Shown here piece after piece: positions 1 through 8,584 of a stretch of DNA of 64,000 nt. The stretch is from JBCCXZ01 sp965228005. Lineage in GTDB: Bacteria; Planctomycetota; Planctomycetia; Pirellulales; Lacipirellulaceae. The notes below the pieces were generated by a model. The model was not told where the DNA came from. It saw only the letters and a list, made by a program, of their open reading frames with translations, and made no database searches. A program made the translations under genes and the position numbers. Every line of letters starts with the position of its first letter. The first letter of the stretch is position 1. The stretch covers positions 1,054,001 through 1,118,000 of the forward strand of contig CBDDGV010000003.1 of the NCBI GenBank assembly GCA_965228005.1, in the 5' to 3' direction.

Positions 1-966
1 GTCGGCCGGAGCCGCTTCGGGTGCGGCCGCTTCGGCGACGACCGCGGCGGCTTCCTTCGGAGCGGCAGACGGTGTGTCGATAGGTTGCAGGACGGACGAC
101 GCCGGTTGCGAGCGGCTTTCGGTTGCCTCGCTCACCGCCGGCGGTTTGTTGGTTTCCAAGACGGGCGCCACGCCTTCTTGGTCGGCGGGCAGGCCCCGTT
201 GCTGCTTGTCGGCCTCTGCGGACGGTTGCGAACGGTTGGCCTCCGTCGGTTGGACGGAGTCCTCAGTCGGCTCGCTGTACTCGTAGGCGGCCACGGCTGA
301 TTGAGTCCGCGGGGGCTGGTCGGGCTCGCCTTGTCCGTCGCCGTCCGCCGACGGTTCGGACGCCGCCTCGGCGGGCAGAGCCGCCGTTGTGTCGGTCGTC
401 GCGGCTTGCCCGGCGTTGGCCTTGTTCCCGGAGGCCTCGGTTGGAGCCGCGGCGCTCACGCCCTCCGCTGCCGCTTGCGGCGCGGCCGCGGTTTCGGCAG
501 TCGAATGCTCGGCAACCGCCGTGGTTGTCGCACGTGCCGCCGCCTGCTGTTCCACAGTCGCTGCCTCTTCGGCAAGCAATCCCAACGCAGCAGCCGCCTG
601 CTCGGAGAGCTCGACCGTGTCCCCGGGCTGCTCCTCGACGGGCGCCTCTGCTTCGTCGACCTGCTCTGCCGTTGGCTCGGAGTTGTCGGATTCCGACTCG
701 ACGGCCGCGGCCGCACTCTCCTCTCCGCCCGACTCGCCGCTGGTCTCGGGTGCGGTCGCTTCGTCGGTCTGCTCGGCTTCGGCGTCTTCGGCCTCATCGC
801 TGGGCGACGGCTTGGCTTCCTTGGCCGGGGCCGCAGCCTGCGGTTCGTCGGGCTGCTGTGCGCGTTGCAACTCGTCGGCGAACGACGCGCCGCTCTCCGC
901 GCCCCGATCGGTCGTCGGCGCCGGAGTCGGCGTGATCTGCAGCAGCGGGTCGATGGTTGTAGACAT
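1..966 (-). CDS. fliK: Flagellar hook-length control protein (FliK-like), N-terminal part, cut by window edge
   Basis: An open frame begins with ATG at 966 and runs off the left edge without a stop, showing 322 codons. The visible protein is almost entirely Ala, Glu, Pro, Thr, Ser and Gln, with no hydrophobic core. This is the expected look of the disordered N-terminal half of FliK, the secreted molecular ruler that sets hook length and switches the flagellar export apparatus. The conserved C-terminal FliK domain would lie outside the window. The call therefore rests on composition and on its place as the last visible gene of a fliE-F-G-H-I-J operon, directly after the motE-like gene (16-bp gap). 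It could be another Ala/Glu-rich flagellar protein. Confidence 0.62.
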   Translation of the reverse strand, partial: MSTTIDPLLQITPTPAPTTDRGAESGASFADELQRAQQPDEPQAAAPAKEAKPSPSDEAEDAEAEQTDEATAPETSGESGGEESAAAAVESESDNSEPTAEQVDEAEAPVEEQPGDTVELSEQAAAALGLLAEEAATVEQQAAARATTTAVAEHSTAETAAAPQAAAEGVSAAAPTEASGNKANAGQAATTDTTAALPAEAASEPSADGDGQGEPDQPPRTQSAVAAYEYSEPTEDSVQPTEANRSQPSAEADKQQRGLPADQEGVAPVLETNKPPAVSEATESRSQPASSVLQPIDTPSAAPKEAAAVVAEAAAPEAAPAD

Positions 967-982
967 ACGGTGTTCCGGTTCG

Positions 983-1678
983 TTACTGGTCGGCCTGCTT
1001 GAGGCGTTCGAGCTCTTCCAGCTTCCGGTCGATCTCGGGCTTCACCGGCGAGCCGGAGAGGATCCGCCGGTGGACCTCGCCGAGCATCTCCAGGTCTTCG
1101 GGCGTGTTGAACGCCTTGAGGATGTCGTCGCGGGTGCGCTTCGGCAGCCCGTTGAGGGCGATGATCACTTCGTCGATGTCGCCGCCCTGGATCATTTGCA
1201 CCAAGAGCGGTTTGGCTTGGCGTTTGGCGTCGAGGCTCTTCAGCTGGTCGCGGAAAGCCAATCGGCCCGACTCGACCGAGCGCTGGCTCTCCAACTTCAG
1301 GTACTCCTCCACCTCGACGCGGAGTTGCTGGTACCGGCTGTTCTGGATCTTCAGCCGCTTCAAGAGGTGCTCGAAGTTGCTGATCTGGCCCATCAGGTCG
1401 TTCTGCTTTGCCTGGATCTGAAGGGAAGCTTGCTGGTGGCGGCGTTGCTGCTCGGCGTAGGAAGGCTCGCCAGCGGGAACGCGGTCGCCGTCCTCGTTGT
1501 GCTCCTCGGCGATCTCGTCGAGGTCGATGCCGTGCACGATCGCCGCGATGCGGAACAGCTTCTCGTCGTTGATCTGGTCCGTCCGACGCAGGTAGGCGTA
1601 GCCGCCCACCGCGGAGATCACGGTTGCCACGCACAGGTAGCCCACTAGGGGGAACAGCATCTTGCTGATTGCGTTCAT
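983..1678 (-). CDS. MotE-like flagellar protein with N-terminal membrane anchor
   Basis: This is a 231-residue protein. One hydrophobic segment (about residues 7-26) anchors it, with the rest presumably outside the cytoplasm. Residues 80-150 form a charged coiled coil, and the C-terminal ~70 residues (GGDIDEVIIALNGLPKRTRDDILKAF) resemble the MgtE_N/FliG-like helical fold of MotE, a chaperone of the motor protein MotC in rhizobia. The start codon overlaps the fliJ stop by 4 bases, so the two are translationally coupled. A membrane-anchored coiled coil plus this C-terminal domain between fliJ and fliK is a common arrangement for COG3334 proteins. The role here is inferred from family and context. 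Confidence 0.7.
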   Translation of the reverse strand: MNAISKMLFPLVGYLCVATVISAVGGYAYLRRTDQINDEKLFRIAAIVHGIDLDEIAEEHNEDGDRVPAGEPSYAEQQRRHQQASLQIQAKQNDLMGQISNFEHLLKRLKIQNSRYQQLRVEVEEYLKLESQRSVESGRLAFRDQLKSLDAKRQAKPLLVQMIQGGDIDEVIIALNGLPKRTRDDILKAFNTPEDLEMLGEVHRRILSGSPVKPEIDRKLEELERLKQADQ

Positions 1679-2136
1679 CGGTTTGCCTCCGCCCCGAGTG
1701 GCCGATGCCGCACGGCCGCCGCTTCATCCAGTTGCGCGTTCGCAACCCGGCTGCGTTCGTGCTCCAGCGCCGCCTCGTGCTTCTCGGCCAGCTTCTCCAG
1801 CAGCCGGACGTTGCGGTCGGCTTCGGTCAGCGCAACGCGGCGCTTCTCGATCTCCGCCTCCAGCAGGCCACTCTGTTTCTCCATGGTCGACTGCTGCGCC
1901 CGCAACACCGCGAGGAACCGCTGGGCCTCGATCGCCCGGTTGATGTCCGTCTGCGGGTGTGCGAAGGCGGTCTTCTGCGAACGCAACGCGTCGGTCACCT
2001 CGTCGGCGACGCCGGCCCGCTGCTCGGCGAGCATCTCGAACGCGCGGTACGCCTCGGCCAGTCGGCCGCGGGCTTCGTCGCGGTCGGCCTCACGCAGCCT
2101 CTGCACGGTCTTCAGGCGGAAGGTCTTGCTGGCCAT
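1675..2136 (-). CDS. fliJ: Flagellar export protein FliJ
   Basis: The protein has 153 residues, close to the usual ~150 for FliJ, and is almost wholly a charged, alpha-helical coiled coil beginning MASKTFRLKTVQRLREADRD, a typical FliJ start. FliJ is the central stalk of the FliH-FliI ATPase complex and helps recycle export chaperones. It lies 6 bp downstream of fliI and overlaps the motE-like gene by 4 bp. Sequence conservation is weak in this family, so position carries much of the weight. Confidence 0.85.
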   Translation of the reverse strand: MASKTFRLKTVQRLREADRDEARGRLAEAYRAFEMLAEQRAGVADEVTDALRSQKTAFAHPQTDINRAIEAQRFLAVLRAQQSTMEKQSGLLEAEIEKRRVALTEADRNVRLLEKLAEKHEAALEHERSRVANAQLDEAAAVRHRPLGAEANR

Positions 2137-2142
2137 TGCCGG

Positions 2143-3501
2143 TTAGCCCTCCGCCTGCGGGTTCTGGGTGTTGGGGTTCTGCAGGCCGTTCAGCTTCGCG
2201 GCGCACGCCTGGGCCAGCTTCTGCAGCTCGCCCACCACCGCGGCGAACTCGGACGGCTCCTCGGGACGCTGGGCGAGCAGCCGCTCTACCTGCGGCCGCG
2301 CCTCCAACGCGACGTCCAGCTCGGGGTTGGAGCCCTTGCGGTAGGCGCCGATCGAGACCAGGTCTTCGTGGTCGCGGAGCGTGGCCATCAACCGCCGCAG
2401 CAGCTCGGCGGACGCCCGGTGGCGGTCGTCCGCCACGGTGTTCATCAGCCGGCTGATGCTCGGCAGCACGTCGATCGCGGGGTACTGGGCCCGCTCGGCG
2501 ATCTTCCGCGACAGCCACACGTGCCCGTCCAACAGGCCGCGGACGGCGTCGGCGATCGGTTCGTTCTCGTCGTCGCCCTCGACCAGCACCGAGTAGAACG
2601 CGGTGATGCTGCCGCGGGCGGTCCGCCCGGCGCGCTCCACGAGCTTGGGCATCTCCGCGAACACCGAGGGCGTGTACCCGCGCGTGGTCGGCGGCTCTCC
2701 GGCCGAGAGGCCGATCTCCCGCTGCGCCAGCGCGTACCTGGTAAGCGAGTCCATCACCAGCAGCACGTCCTGACCCTGGTCGCGGAAGTGCTCGGCGATC
2801 GTCGTCGCGGTGAGCGCCGCCTGAGTGCGGATGAGGGCCGGCTGCTCGCTGGTCGCCGCCACGACCACGCTCTTGGCCAAGCCTTCCCGGCCCAGCTCGC
2901 GTTGGATGAATTCGTTCACCTCGCGGCTCCGCTCGCCGATCAGCGCGATCACCGAGACGTCCGCCGCGGTCTGGCGGGCCATCATGCCCATCAGCACGCT
3001 CTTGCCGACGCCCGACCCGGCGAACACGCCGAGCCGTTGCCCGCGGCCGCAGGTGAGCAGCGCATCGATCGCCTTCACGCCGGTCGGCAGGGCCGAATCG
3101 ATCGGCGGCCGCTCGGTCGCCGGCACGGCCTCCGGGGTCAGCGGCCGCCGCGTCCGCAGCATCGGTTGAGGCCGCCCGTCGATGCACCGACCGCGGCCGT
3201 CGACCACGCGGCCGAGCAGCTCGTCGCCTACTTTGAGCGTGCGGCTGGTGCGGACCAGCTTCACCGGGCTGCCGCGGCGGACGCCGCCGGCGTTCTGCAG
3301 CGGCATCACCAGGGTTTGGTTCTCGCGGAAGCCGACCACCTCGCCCTCCACCGTGCCGCCCGAGTCGCGTTGGATGTTGACCAACGCCCCCACCGGTGCG
3401 GGGAAGTCCGCCACCGATGCGGTCAGGCCGACCATCTGCACAACGCTCCCGGTGAGCCCGGTGAGCAGGGCCCCTTCGGTGTGTTGCGGCAGCGCGTCCA
3501 T
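2143..3501 (-). CDS. fliI: Flagellum-specific ATPase FliI
   Basis: This 452-residue protein is the full length of FliI, the hexameric ATPase that energises flagellar type III export on the cytoplasmic face. The Walker A motif GSGVGKS is at about residues 162-168. Walker B (DVLLVMDSLTRYA) is near residue 250, and the family signature around DGRGRPID/ERPPIDSALPTGVKAID precedes the P-loop. The C-terminal ~20 residues are rich in Asn and Gln. fliH lies 18 bp upstream and fliJ 6 bp downstream, matching the ATPase complex order FliH-FliI-FliJ. No key residue appears to be missing. Confidence 0.96.
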   Translation of the reverse strand: MDALPQHTEGALLTGLTGSVVQMVGLTASVADFPAPVGALVNIQRDSGGTVEGEVVGFRENQTLVMPLQNAGGVRRGSPVKLVRTSRTLKVGDELLGRVVDGRGRCIDGRPQPMLRTRRPLTPEAVPATERPPIDSALPTGVKAIDALLTCGRGQRLGVFAGSGVGKSVLMGMMARQTAADVSVIALIGERSREVNEFIQRELGREGLAKSVVVAATSEQPALIRTQAALTATTIAEHFRDQGQDVLLVMDSLTRYALAQREIGLSAGEPPTTRGYTPSVFAEMPKLVERAGRTARGSITAFYSVLVEGDDENEPIADAVRGLLDGHVWLSRKIAERAQYPAIDVLPSISRLMNTVADDRHRASAELLRRLMATLRDHEDLVSIGAYRKGSNPELDVALEARPQVERLLAQRPEEPSEFAAVVGELQKLAQACAAKLNGLQNPNTQNPQAEG

Positions 3502-3519
3502 GCGAACTCCCTTTGCGAC

Positions 3520-4188
3520 CTACAGCAATTCCTGTTCGACCCGTTCGAGCCTGGCTTCCAGGCGTTGGTCGACCGTCCCGAACTCGGTGTCGACCCGGCA
3601 CCCGCCGGGGGTGATCTCGGAATCGGCGACCATCCGCGCCCGCCCCGCCGGCTGGAACACTTCTTCCATCATCGCGTGTACTTCCGCACTCAACGCGGCG
3701 TGGTCCGCGGGGTTCAGCCGGAGCACGACCCCGGTGGAACCGGCCGCGAGCTCCAGCGCCTCGCGGACCCACCCCAGCGTCAGCTCCGGTGTCTTGTCGA
3801 TCTCGCGGCGCACCAGGCGTTCGGCGATCGAGGTCGCTAGCCGCACGGCCGACGCCTCCCAGTGCTCCTGCCACGCGCTCCGTGCGTCAGTCACCTGGGC
3901 GACGGCCGACTGCAACGCTGGCGTCAGCGAGCGCATCCGCTGCGCGACCTTCTGATCGAGCAACTGCGCGGCGGCGTCCTCGGCGGCTTTCCTACCGGCG
4001 GCCTGCGCGTCGGTGCGGATCCGCTCGGCCTGCTGCTTCGCCTCGGCGATGATCTGCGCAGCCTGCTGCCGCACGCCGTTCAGGTAGTCGTCCGCCCGGT
4101 CGCCCAGGTCGGTGAGGTCGTAGGCGATCTTGCGGTCCGCCGGGCCGGACTGCGAGAGGCCGCTCTTTGTCTTGAAGATGGTTGCCAT
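3520..4188 (-). CDS. fliH: Flagellar assembly protein FliH
   Basis: This is a 222-residue cytoplasmic protein. The N-terminal region is a long helix rich in Ala, Gln and Glu (about residues 30-95), and the C-terminal half (about 100-222) carries the FliH/V-ATPase subunit E-like fold, with the stretch SIAERLVRREIDKTPELTL that recurs in this family. FliH tethers and restrains FliI at the export gate. Its position between fliG and fliI (9 bp after fliG, 18 bp before fliI) fits. Sequence similarity to distant FliH proteins is low, as usual for the family. Confidence 0.88.
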   Translation of the reverse strand: MATIFKTKSGLSQSGPADRKIAYDLTDLGDRADDYLNGVRQQAAQIIAEAKQQAERIRTDAQAAGRKAAEDAAAQLLDQKVAQRMRSLTPALQSAVAQVTDARSAWQEHWEASAVRLATSIAERLVRREIDKTPELTLGWVREALELAAGSTGVVLRLNPADHAALSAEVHAMMEEVFQPAGRARMVADSEITPGGCRVDTEFGTVDQRLEARLERVEQELL

Positions 4189-4197
4189 GTGTTTGCG

Positions 4198-5271
4198 CTA
4201 CCCCGCTGCTTGCGTCGGGGATTGCGGGTTGGGAGCAACGCCGGTTCGACCGGCGAGGATCACGGCGGCCACTTCGGCTTGGGCGTGCTCGATCTCGCTC
4301 AGCCGCGTCGGGCCGAGGTTCGCGAGCCGACGCCGGAATTCTTTGGCGACTCTCCGCCGCTGGCCCCTCAGCACCCGGGCGAGCAACTGCTCGCTCGCGC
4401 CGGCCAACGCCCGCAGCACGGTTTCGGGGTTGCACTGTGAGAGGGCGTCACGCAACACCGCGTCGGGCGCGTTCTCCAGGACCAACAACGGGTTGGCGAT
4501 CGGCGCCTCGGCTTGCTTAACTGGTTCTTCGGGAACGGGCTTCGGAGCCGCCGGTTCCTTGGGCCGGTTGTGTATTGCGTCAGCGATTGCCGCGGGTTGC
4601 GCCGGGCTGAGCCGGGCCGCGATCGCCGGGTTCGTCCGCTTCAGCCGGCCCAGGATCGCCTGGTGCTGATCGGCATCGGCGCCCTTGAGCAGCCGCTGCA
4701 CCAACTGGGTACCGGCCGCCGCCCGCGCCTTGCGTTGGCGGTGCTCGCCGAGCCAGCCCGCGAGCTGCCGCTCGACCACCGCCACCGCCTCGGGGTCGGT
4801 CGCCTCCGGTTCCGACAGCCGGGCGACCGCTTCCGACTGCAGCGCGGCGGGCAGTTTGGCAAGCACCTGCGCGGCGGTCTCCGGTTCGAGCTTCGTGAGC
4901 ACGATCGCCACGGTCTGCGGGTGCTCGTCCGTGAGGTGAGGGGCGATCGCGAGTGCTTCATCCAACGCGATCGAAGGGTCGCTCTTCACGACCAAAGGGG
5001 CGTCCAGCGCGCCGGCGCCGCCCGCGGATAGTTCTAGCTCCACACCCCCGCGTGCCGCAGGTGGAGCCGGGGCCGCCGAGCCGCGGAACTCCCGCAGGAC
5101 CGCCTCGCGCTCGGCGTCGGGCACCTCGCCCAAGCCGTCGACCAGCCGACGGACGGATTCCTGCACCGCCGCAGGCAGGCTCGCTAGCAGCGCAGCGCCG
5201 GCTGAGGCGTCGAGGCTGTCGACCAGCACGGCCACCTTGCGGAGCTTCGGGTTGTCGGTAGGCGTCGGCAT
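4198..5271 (-). CDS. fliG: Flagellar motor switch protein FliG
   Basis: This 357-residue protein is near the typical ~335 of FliG, the rotor ring protein that binds FliF and receives torque from MotA. The N-terminal domain (LRKVAVLVDSLDASAGAALL) and the middle and C-terminal ARM-like repeats (HPQTVAIVLTKLEPETAAQVLAKLP) are clear. The end (EFRRRLANLGPTRLSEIEHAQ) matches the FliG_C torque helix region. Compared with textbook FliG there is an Ala/Pro-rich insert around residues 65-90 and another near 225-250, so the protein is somewhat divergent. It lies between fliF (41-bp gap) and fliH (9-bp gap). Confidence 0.92.
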   Translation of the reverse strand: MPTPTDNPKLRKVAVLVDSLDASAGAALLASLPAAVQESVRRLVDGLGEVPDAEREAVLREFRGSAAPAPPAARGGVELELSAGGAGALDAPLVVKSDPSIALDEALAIAPHLTDEHPQTVAIVLTKLEPETAAQVLAKLPAALQSEAVARLSEPEATDPEAVAVVERQLAGWLGEHRQRKARAAAGTQLVQRLLKGADADQHQAILGRLKRTNPAIAARLSPAQPAAIADAIHNRPKEPAAPKPVPEEPVKQAEAPIANPLLVLENAPDAVLRDALSQCNPETVLRALAGASEQLLARVLRGQRRRVAKEFRRRLANLGPTRLSEIEHAQAEVAAVILAGRTGVAPNPQSPTQAAG

Positions 5272-5312
5272 ATTCGGGTTGGTCTAGGAACCGGTTAGGG
5301 TGCGTCAGTCAT

Positions 5313-6953
5313 CTACGCTGCATTGCCGATCCAGCTGCGGAGGATCGCCGCCGCGGCGTCGGGGTCTTCGCGAACGATGTCCGACAGGTCTTCTTTGAGA
5401 TTGGGCCCCTTGTTGAACTTCAGCTTGGGCCGCTTCTCCTCCTCCTCTTCCTTCTTGGCCTCGGACTCCGCGGGCGGGGCCACGGGCCGGTTGAACAACG
5501 CCGCGTCGGCCACAGTCGGTAGCGGGTCGGCCGCCGGAGCTCCCCTTACCACCGAACGGAGCATCACTAGGCTCACGCCCACCACGCTCAACATCAGCAG
5601 CGTGTTGGAGTTGTCTCGAAACCACTCCAGAGCCACCGCCGTTGGCGGGACCTCGGCCATCGGTTCGGGCGTGAGGCTCTGGAAGAAACTCACCTGCACG
5701 TTCGGGAAGCTCGACTTCGCCAACTCCTTGGGCAAGAGCGGTGCTACCGTGCCCTCGATGTTCTGGCGGTGCTCCACTTTGAGCCGCTCGATCGCCTCGG
5801 GCGTCAGCGCCGCGAGGTCGGCGTCGGGGTTCTGCTCCCGCCACACCTTCACCACGTAGTCGCTCGGCACCGAGATCGACGCCCGCACCGTCCGCGGCAC
5901 CAGGCCCGCCTCGGTGGTGATCGTGGCGCTGCGGCCGACGAAATTGTCAGAGGTCTTGGTCTCCTCGGTCTCTCGGTTCTGGATCTGTTCCGCGCTCTCC
6001 TCGGCCTGCGAGCGGCTCGGTCCTTGGGCCACCAGGCCCGGCCGGCCCTCGACGCCGTAGCGCGTCTGTGTGCTCTCGGAGGTGTCCGAAGATTCTCGCA
6101 GCGAGGCGGTCTCGCCCTCTGGCACCAGGCTTTCGGTCTTCCGCGTGATCGCCTCGTCCAGCTCCGCGGCGACGCTGACCACCACGCCCGGGATGTGCAG
6201 CAGCACCTTCTCAATCTCTGAGGCCAGGTGCTTCTCGTACTTCAGACGCGTTGCGAAGTAGGGGTCCTCGAAGTCCGCAACGCCGCCCTCGCCGAAATAC
6301 GACGTGCCGTCGCTGTTGTTGATGACGGTGACGTCCTCGGTCTTCAGTCCGGCGATCGCGCCCGCGACCGCCTTGCGGATCATCCGGGCCCGCCTCGGGT
6401 CAAGCCCCTCAGGGCTTGGGGTGACGCTGACCGTGGCGGTCACTTCGTCGCGGCGGCTCAGTCCGCGGTGCTCGCGGATGTCGTAGAGCACCTGGGCGCT
6501 CTGCACGCCTTCCATGGCTCCGACGATCATCGAGAGCCGCTTCTCGTTCGCGTTCTTCACCATCTGCCGCCGCGTCTCGCGGTCGGTGAACGGGTTCGCG
6601 TCGAGCGCCTTCTCCAGGATGCCGTGGAAGTTTGGCGGCAACGCCCCCGCGTCGGCCACCGCGCCCATGTAGTCGGCTTTCTGCGCCCGCGGCACTTTGA
6701 AGCGGCCGCCCTCGCGGACGTAGTTGTTCAGTTTTGCCTGTGTGATGGCGGCCTCGACGTTGTCCGCGTCGCGGGGGGCAAGGAACTCGCCCTCAAACAG
6801 GTAGTCGTCGGGGCTCGCCGACTGGTGCTGCAGCAGGTAGCCCAGGCTTACGACGATCACGCCCAGCAGCAGCACCGAGGTGACCCGCGCCGCCGGGGTC
6901 ATCGAGTCGAACAAGTCACGCGTCTGCTTGATGGCTTGGTTCAGAAAATCCAT
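5313..6953 (-). CDS. fliF: Flagellar MS-ring protein FliF
   Basis: The protein has 546 residues, the normal FliF length. An N-terminal transmembrane helix (about residues 25-42, VTSVLLLGVIVVSLGYLL) and a second near residues 458-476 bracket the periplasmic ring-building YscJ/FliF domains. The cytoplasmic tail ends with DLSDIVREDPDAAAAILRSW, the short C-terminal helix that docks onto FliG in other species. FliF oligomerises in the inner membrane as the base of the flagellum. It follows fliE and precedes fliG on the minus strand. The intact FliG-binding tail suggests a functional rotor. Confidence 0.96.
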   Translation of the reverse strand: MDFLNQAIKQTRDLFDSMTPAARVTSVLLLGVIVVSLGYLLQHQSASPDDYLFEGEFLAPRDADNVEAAITQAKLNNYVREGGRFKVPRAQKADYMGAVADAGALPPNFHGILEKALDANPFTDRETRRQMVKNANEKRLSMIVGAMEGVQSAQVLYDIREHRGLSRRDEVTATVSVTPSPEGLDPRRARMIRKAVAGAIAGLKTEDVTVINNSDGTSYFGEGGVADFEDPYFATRLKYEKHLASEIEKVLLHIPGVVVSVAAELDEAITRKTESLVPEGETASLRESSDTSESTQTRYGVEGRPGLVAQGPSRSQAEESAEQIQNRETEETKTSDNFVGRSATITTEAGLVPRTVRASISVPSDYVVKVWREQNPDADLAALTPEAIERLKVEHRQNIEGTVAPLLPKELAKSSFPNVQVSFFQSLTPEPMAEVPPTAVALEWFRDNSNTLLMLSVVGVSLVMLRSVVRGAPAADPLPTVADAALFNRPVAPPAESEAKKEEEEEKRPKLKFNKGPNLKEDLSDIVREDPDAAAAILRSWIGNAA

Positions 6954-7009
6954 TCTCTGACCTGAGTACTAGTTGTGGAGGTTCGCCGGGCTCTCGGGCG
7001 TTTGTTCTG

Positions 7010-7360
7010 CTAGATGCGGATGTCGCGGATTTCTTGGAAGGCCTGCATCATCTTGTTGCGGGTTTGCATCATAAGACGGAACGACAGGTCGGCCTTCTGC
7101 ACCGCGGTCAGCACCTCGGCCGGGTCGGCGTCGCCGCCGGTGAGCAGCGTCTCGACCGCCTTGTCGGCGTCCTGCTGCATCGCGTTCACGTCGTGGATCG
7201 AGTCGAGCAGGAAGTTCTTGAACGACCCGTCCCCGCCCGACAAACCGTCCGCGGCGGGGGCGCCGTCGCCGACGCCCTCCATCGCTCTGAGCCGGTTGCC
7301 CAGCGATGCCATGCCGGGCAGTTCGGAGCTCGACGTGATGGCGCTGCTGCTGATGTTCAT
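7010..7360 (-). CDS. fliE: Flagellar hook-basal body complex protein FliE
   Basis: The start chosen at 7360 gives 116 residues beginning MNISSSAITSSSELPGM. A longer frame reaches 7465, but its extra 35 residues do not look like FliE, and a GAGG-type ribosome site precedes the inner ATG. The C-terminal half (SFKNFLLDSIHDVNAMQQDA ... LTAVQKADLSFRLMMQTRNKMMQAFQEI) is the classic FliE signature. FliE joins the MS ring to the rod and is among the first rod proteins exported. It sits between flgC and fliF, the usual flgB-flgC-fliE-fliF order. Confidence 0.93.
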   Translation of the reverse strand: MNISSSAITSSSELPGMASLGNRLRAMEGVGDGAPAADGLSGGDGSFKNFLLDSIHDVNAMQQDADKAVETLLTGGDADPAEVLTAVQKADLSFRLMMQTRNKMMQAFQEIRDIRI

Positions 7361-7523
7361 TGCGTCCGTCCTCGGGGGTGTGGAGGCGTCGCCGCTTGCG
7401 CGGTGCGCGTCCTGGCAGAAGGCGTGTGCCGCCGTCGTTGGCCCCCCAACGTCGTCGAACGTCAATCGGTACGGTGGTCCTCCTCCAATCCTGTGGGGTT
7501 AAGTGGATGTGCTCTGTCTGGTG

Positions 7524-7934
7524 CTAAGCGATGATCTGCAGCGTCCGGGCCGACAGGTCTTTGGTCACTTCGATCACGCCGATGTTCGCCTCGTAGGCCC
7601 GCGTGGCTTCGAGCGCGTCGACGAACTCGCCGGTCATGTCGATGTTTGGGTAGGCCACGTAGCCATCCGCGTTGGCGTCCGGGTGGCCGGGCTCGTACTT
7701 CATGTTCGGCGCCACGTTGGCCACCTCCACGCCGGAGATCCTCACGCCGACGCCGCCGCCTGTGGTGGAGACCTCCTCGTTCGTCTGGAACGTCACGTAG
7801 CGGGGCTGGTAGGCCTCCGACTCCCCCGCCTCGTTCCGCGTGGTGGAGATGTTCGCCAGGTTCGACGAGATCGCGTTCAGCCGCGCCCGCTGCGCGACCA
7901 GTGCGCTCGTGCTGACATCGAATGCGGAGTTCAT
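7524..7934 (-). CDS. flgC: Flagellar basal-body rod protein FlgC
   Basis: This is a 136-residue proximal rod protein. The N-terminal rod motif (LVAQRARLNAISSNLANISTTRNEAGE) and C-terminal motif (VDALEATRAYEANIGVIEVTKDLSARTL) form the two-part coiled coil shared by axial proteins. It is exported through the flagellar type III system and assembles with FlgB and FliE. It follows flgB by 60 bp. Confidence 0.95.
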   Translation of the reverse strand: MNSAFDVSTSALVAQRARLNAISSNLANISTTRNEAGESEAYQPRYVTFQTNEEVSTTGGGVGVRISGVEVANVAPNMKYEPGHPDANADGYVAYPNIDMTGEFVDALEATRAYEANIGVIEVTKDLSARTLQIIA

Positions 7935-7994
7935 CGTTCCAGTCTCCTTGCCCGGAGGCTCCTTGCCTGAGGGTTACCCGTTGCGTCCGACCCG

Positions 7995-8426
7995 CTAGGC
8001 CCGTTCGGTGATCGCCGCCTCGAGCAGCCGGAACTGCGAGGTCAGGATCTGCAGGGCCAGGTTGTGCTGGCTTTGGTTCTTCGCGATCTCGGACACTTGT
8101 TCTTCGATCCCCACGTCGCTGTTGTCGTGGAACAGGATGTTGCGGACCGACTCCCGCACCTTCTCCATGCTCTCCTCGGCGTAACTCTCTCGGCCCGCGG
8201 CTTCGGCGTTGATCCGGTAGGTGTCCGACTGCGGCGCCGCACGCTGGGCTTCGATCGCTTCCTTGAGCCGCTCTTGGAACACGTCCGGCGACAGGTCGCG
8301 CGTCTTGTAGCCGGGCGTGTCCATGTTCGCGATGTTCCCCGCCAGCACGCCGTGGCGGGCCTGGGTGAAGCTGACCACCTGCTCCAGGGCCGGGATGGTC
8401 GACGAATCAAACAGGTTGGGGAGCAT
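7995..8426 (-). CDS. flgB: Flagellar basal-body rod protein FlgB
   Basis: This is a 143-residue rod protein. ARHGVLAGNIANMDTPGYKTRD near the N-terminus is the FlgB/axial signature, and the C-terminus (SQHNLALQILTSQFRLLEAAI) supplies the second helix. It is the first structural gene after the two-component pair. The start at 8426 is preceded by a GAGAAGG ribosome site and, about 33 bp further up, by a sigma-54-type promoter, so flgB probably heads the late transcription unit. Confidence 0.95.
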   Translation of the reverse strand: MLPNLFDSSTIPALEQVVSFTQARHGVLAGNIANMDTPGYKTRDLSPDVFQERLKEAIEAQRAAPQSDTYRINAEAAGRESYAEESMEKVRESVRNILFHDNSDVGIEEQVSEIAKNQSQHNLALQILTSQFRLLEAAITERA

Positions 8427-8458
8427 CCTTCTCTCGCTTTCTCAAACCGCCTGGGGCT

Positions 8459-8478
8459 GTTTGCAACCAGCGTGCCGA
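8459..8478 (-). promoter_or_regulatory. Sigma-54 (-24/-12) promoter before flgB
   Basis: Read on the minus strand the site is TCGGCACGCTGGTTGCAAAC. It has GG and GC separated by exactly 10 bases and matches the consensus TGGCACG-N4-TTGCA at all but one position (C for the first T). It lies 33 bp upstream of the flgB start and just downstream of a sigma-54-dependent regulator gene, so its position and its activator agree. The predicted transcript would carry a short leader of about 25 bases. Confidence 0.72.
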
Positions 8479-8584
8479 TGTCGGCGACCGCCGATGACGC
8501 CACAACGGCAGACCACTCGTTTGCCGCAGAGCGCCGCCGCTTGTTGGCTTCTCTTCTCGCCGCAGATTCTCAAGCAAACCTGGT

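Noticed and set aside
389..1648. Long plus-strand frames opposite the fliK and motE-like genes
   Set aside because: They are antisense to a well-supported operon and show no domain or codon pattern of their own; long shadows are expected at high G+C.
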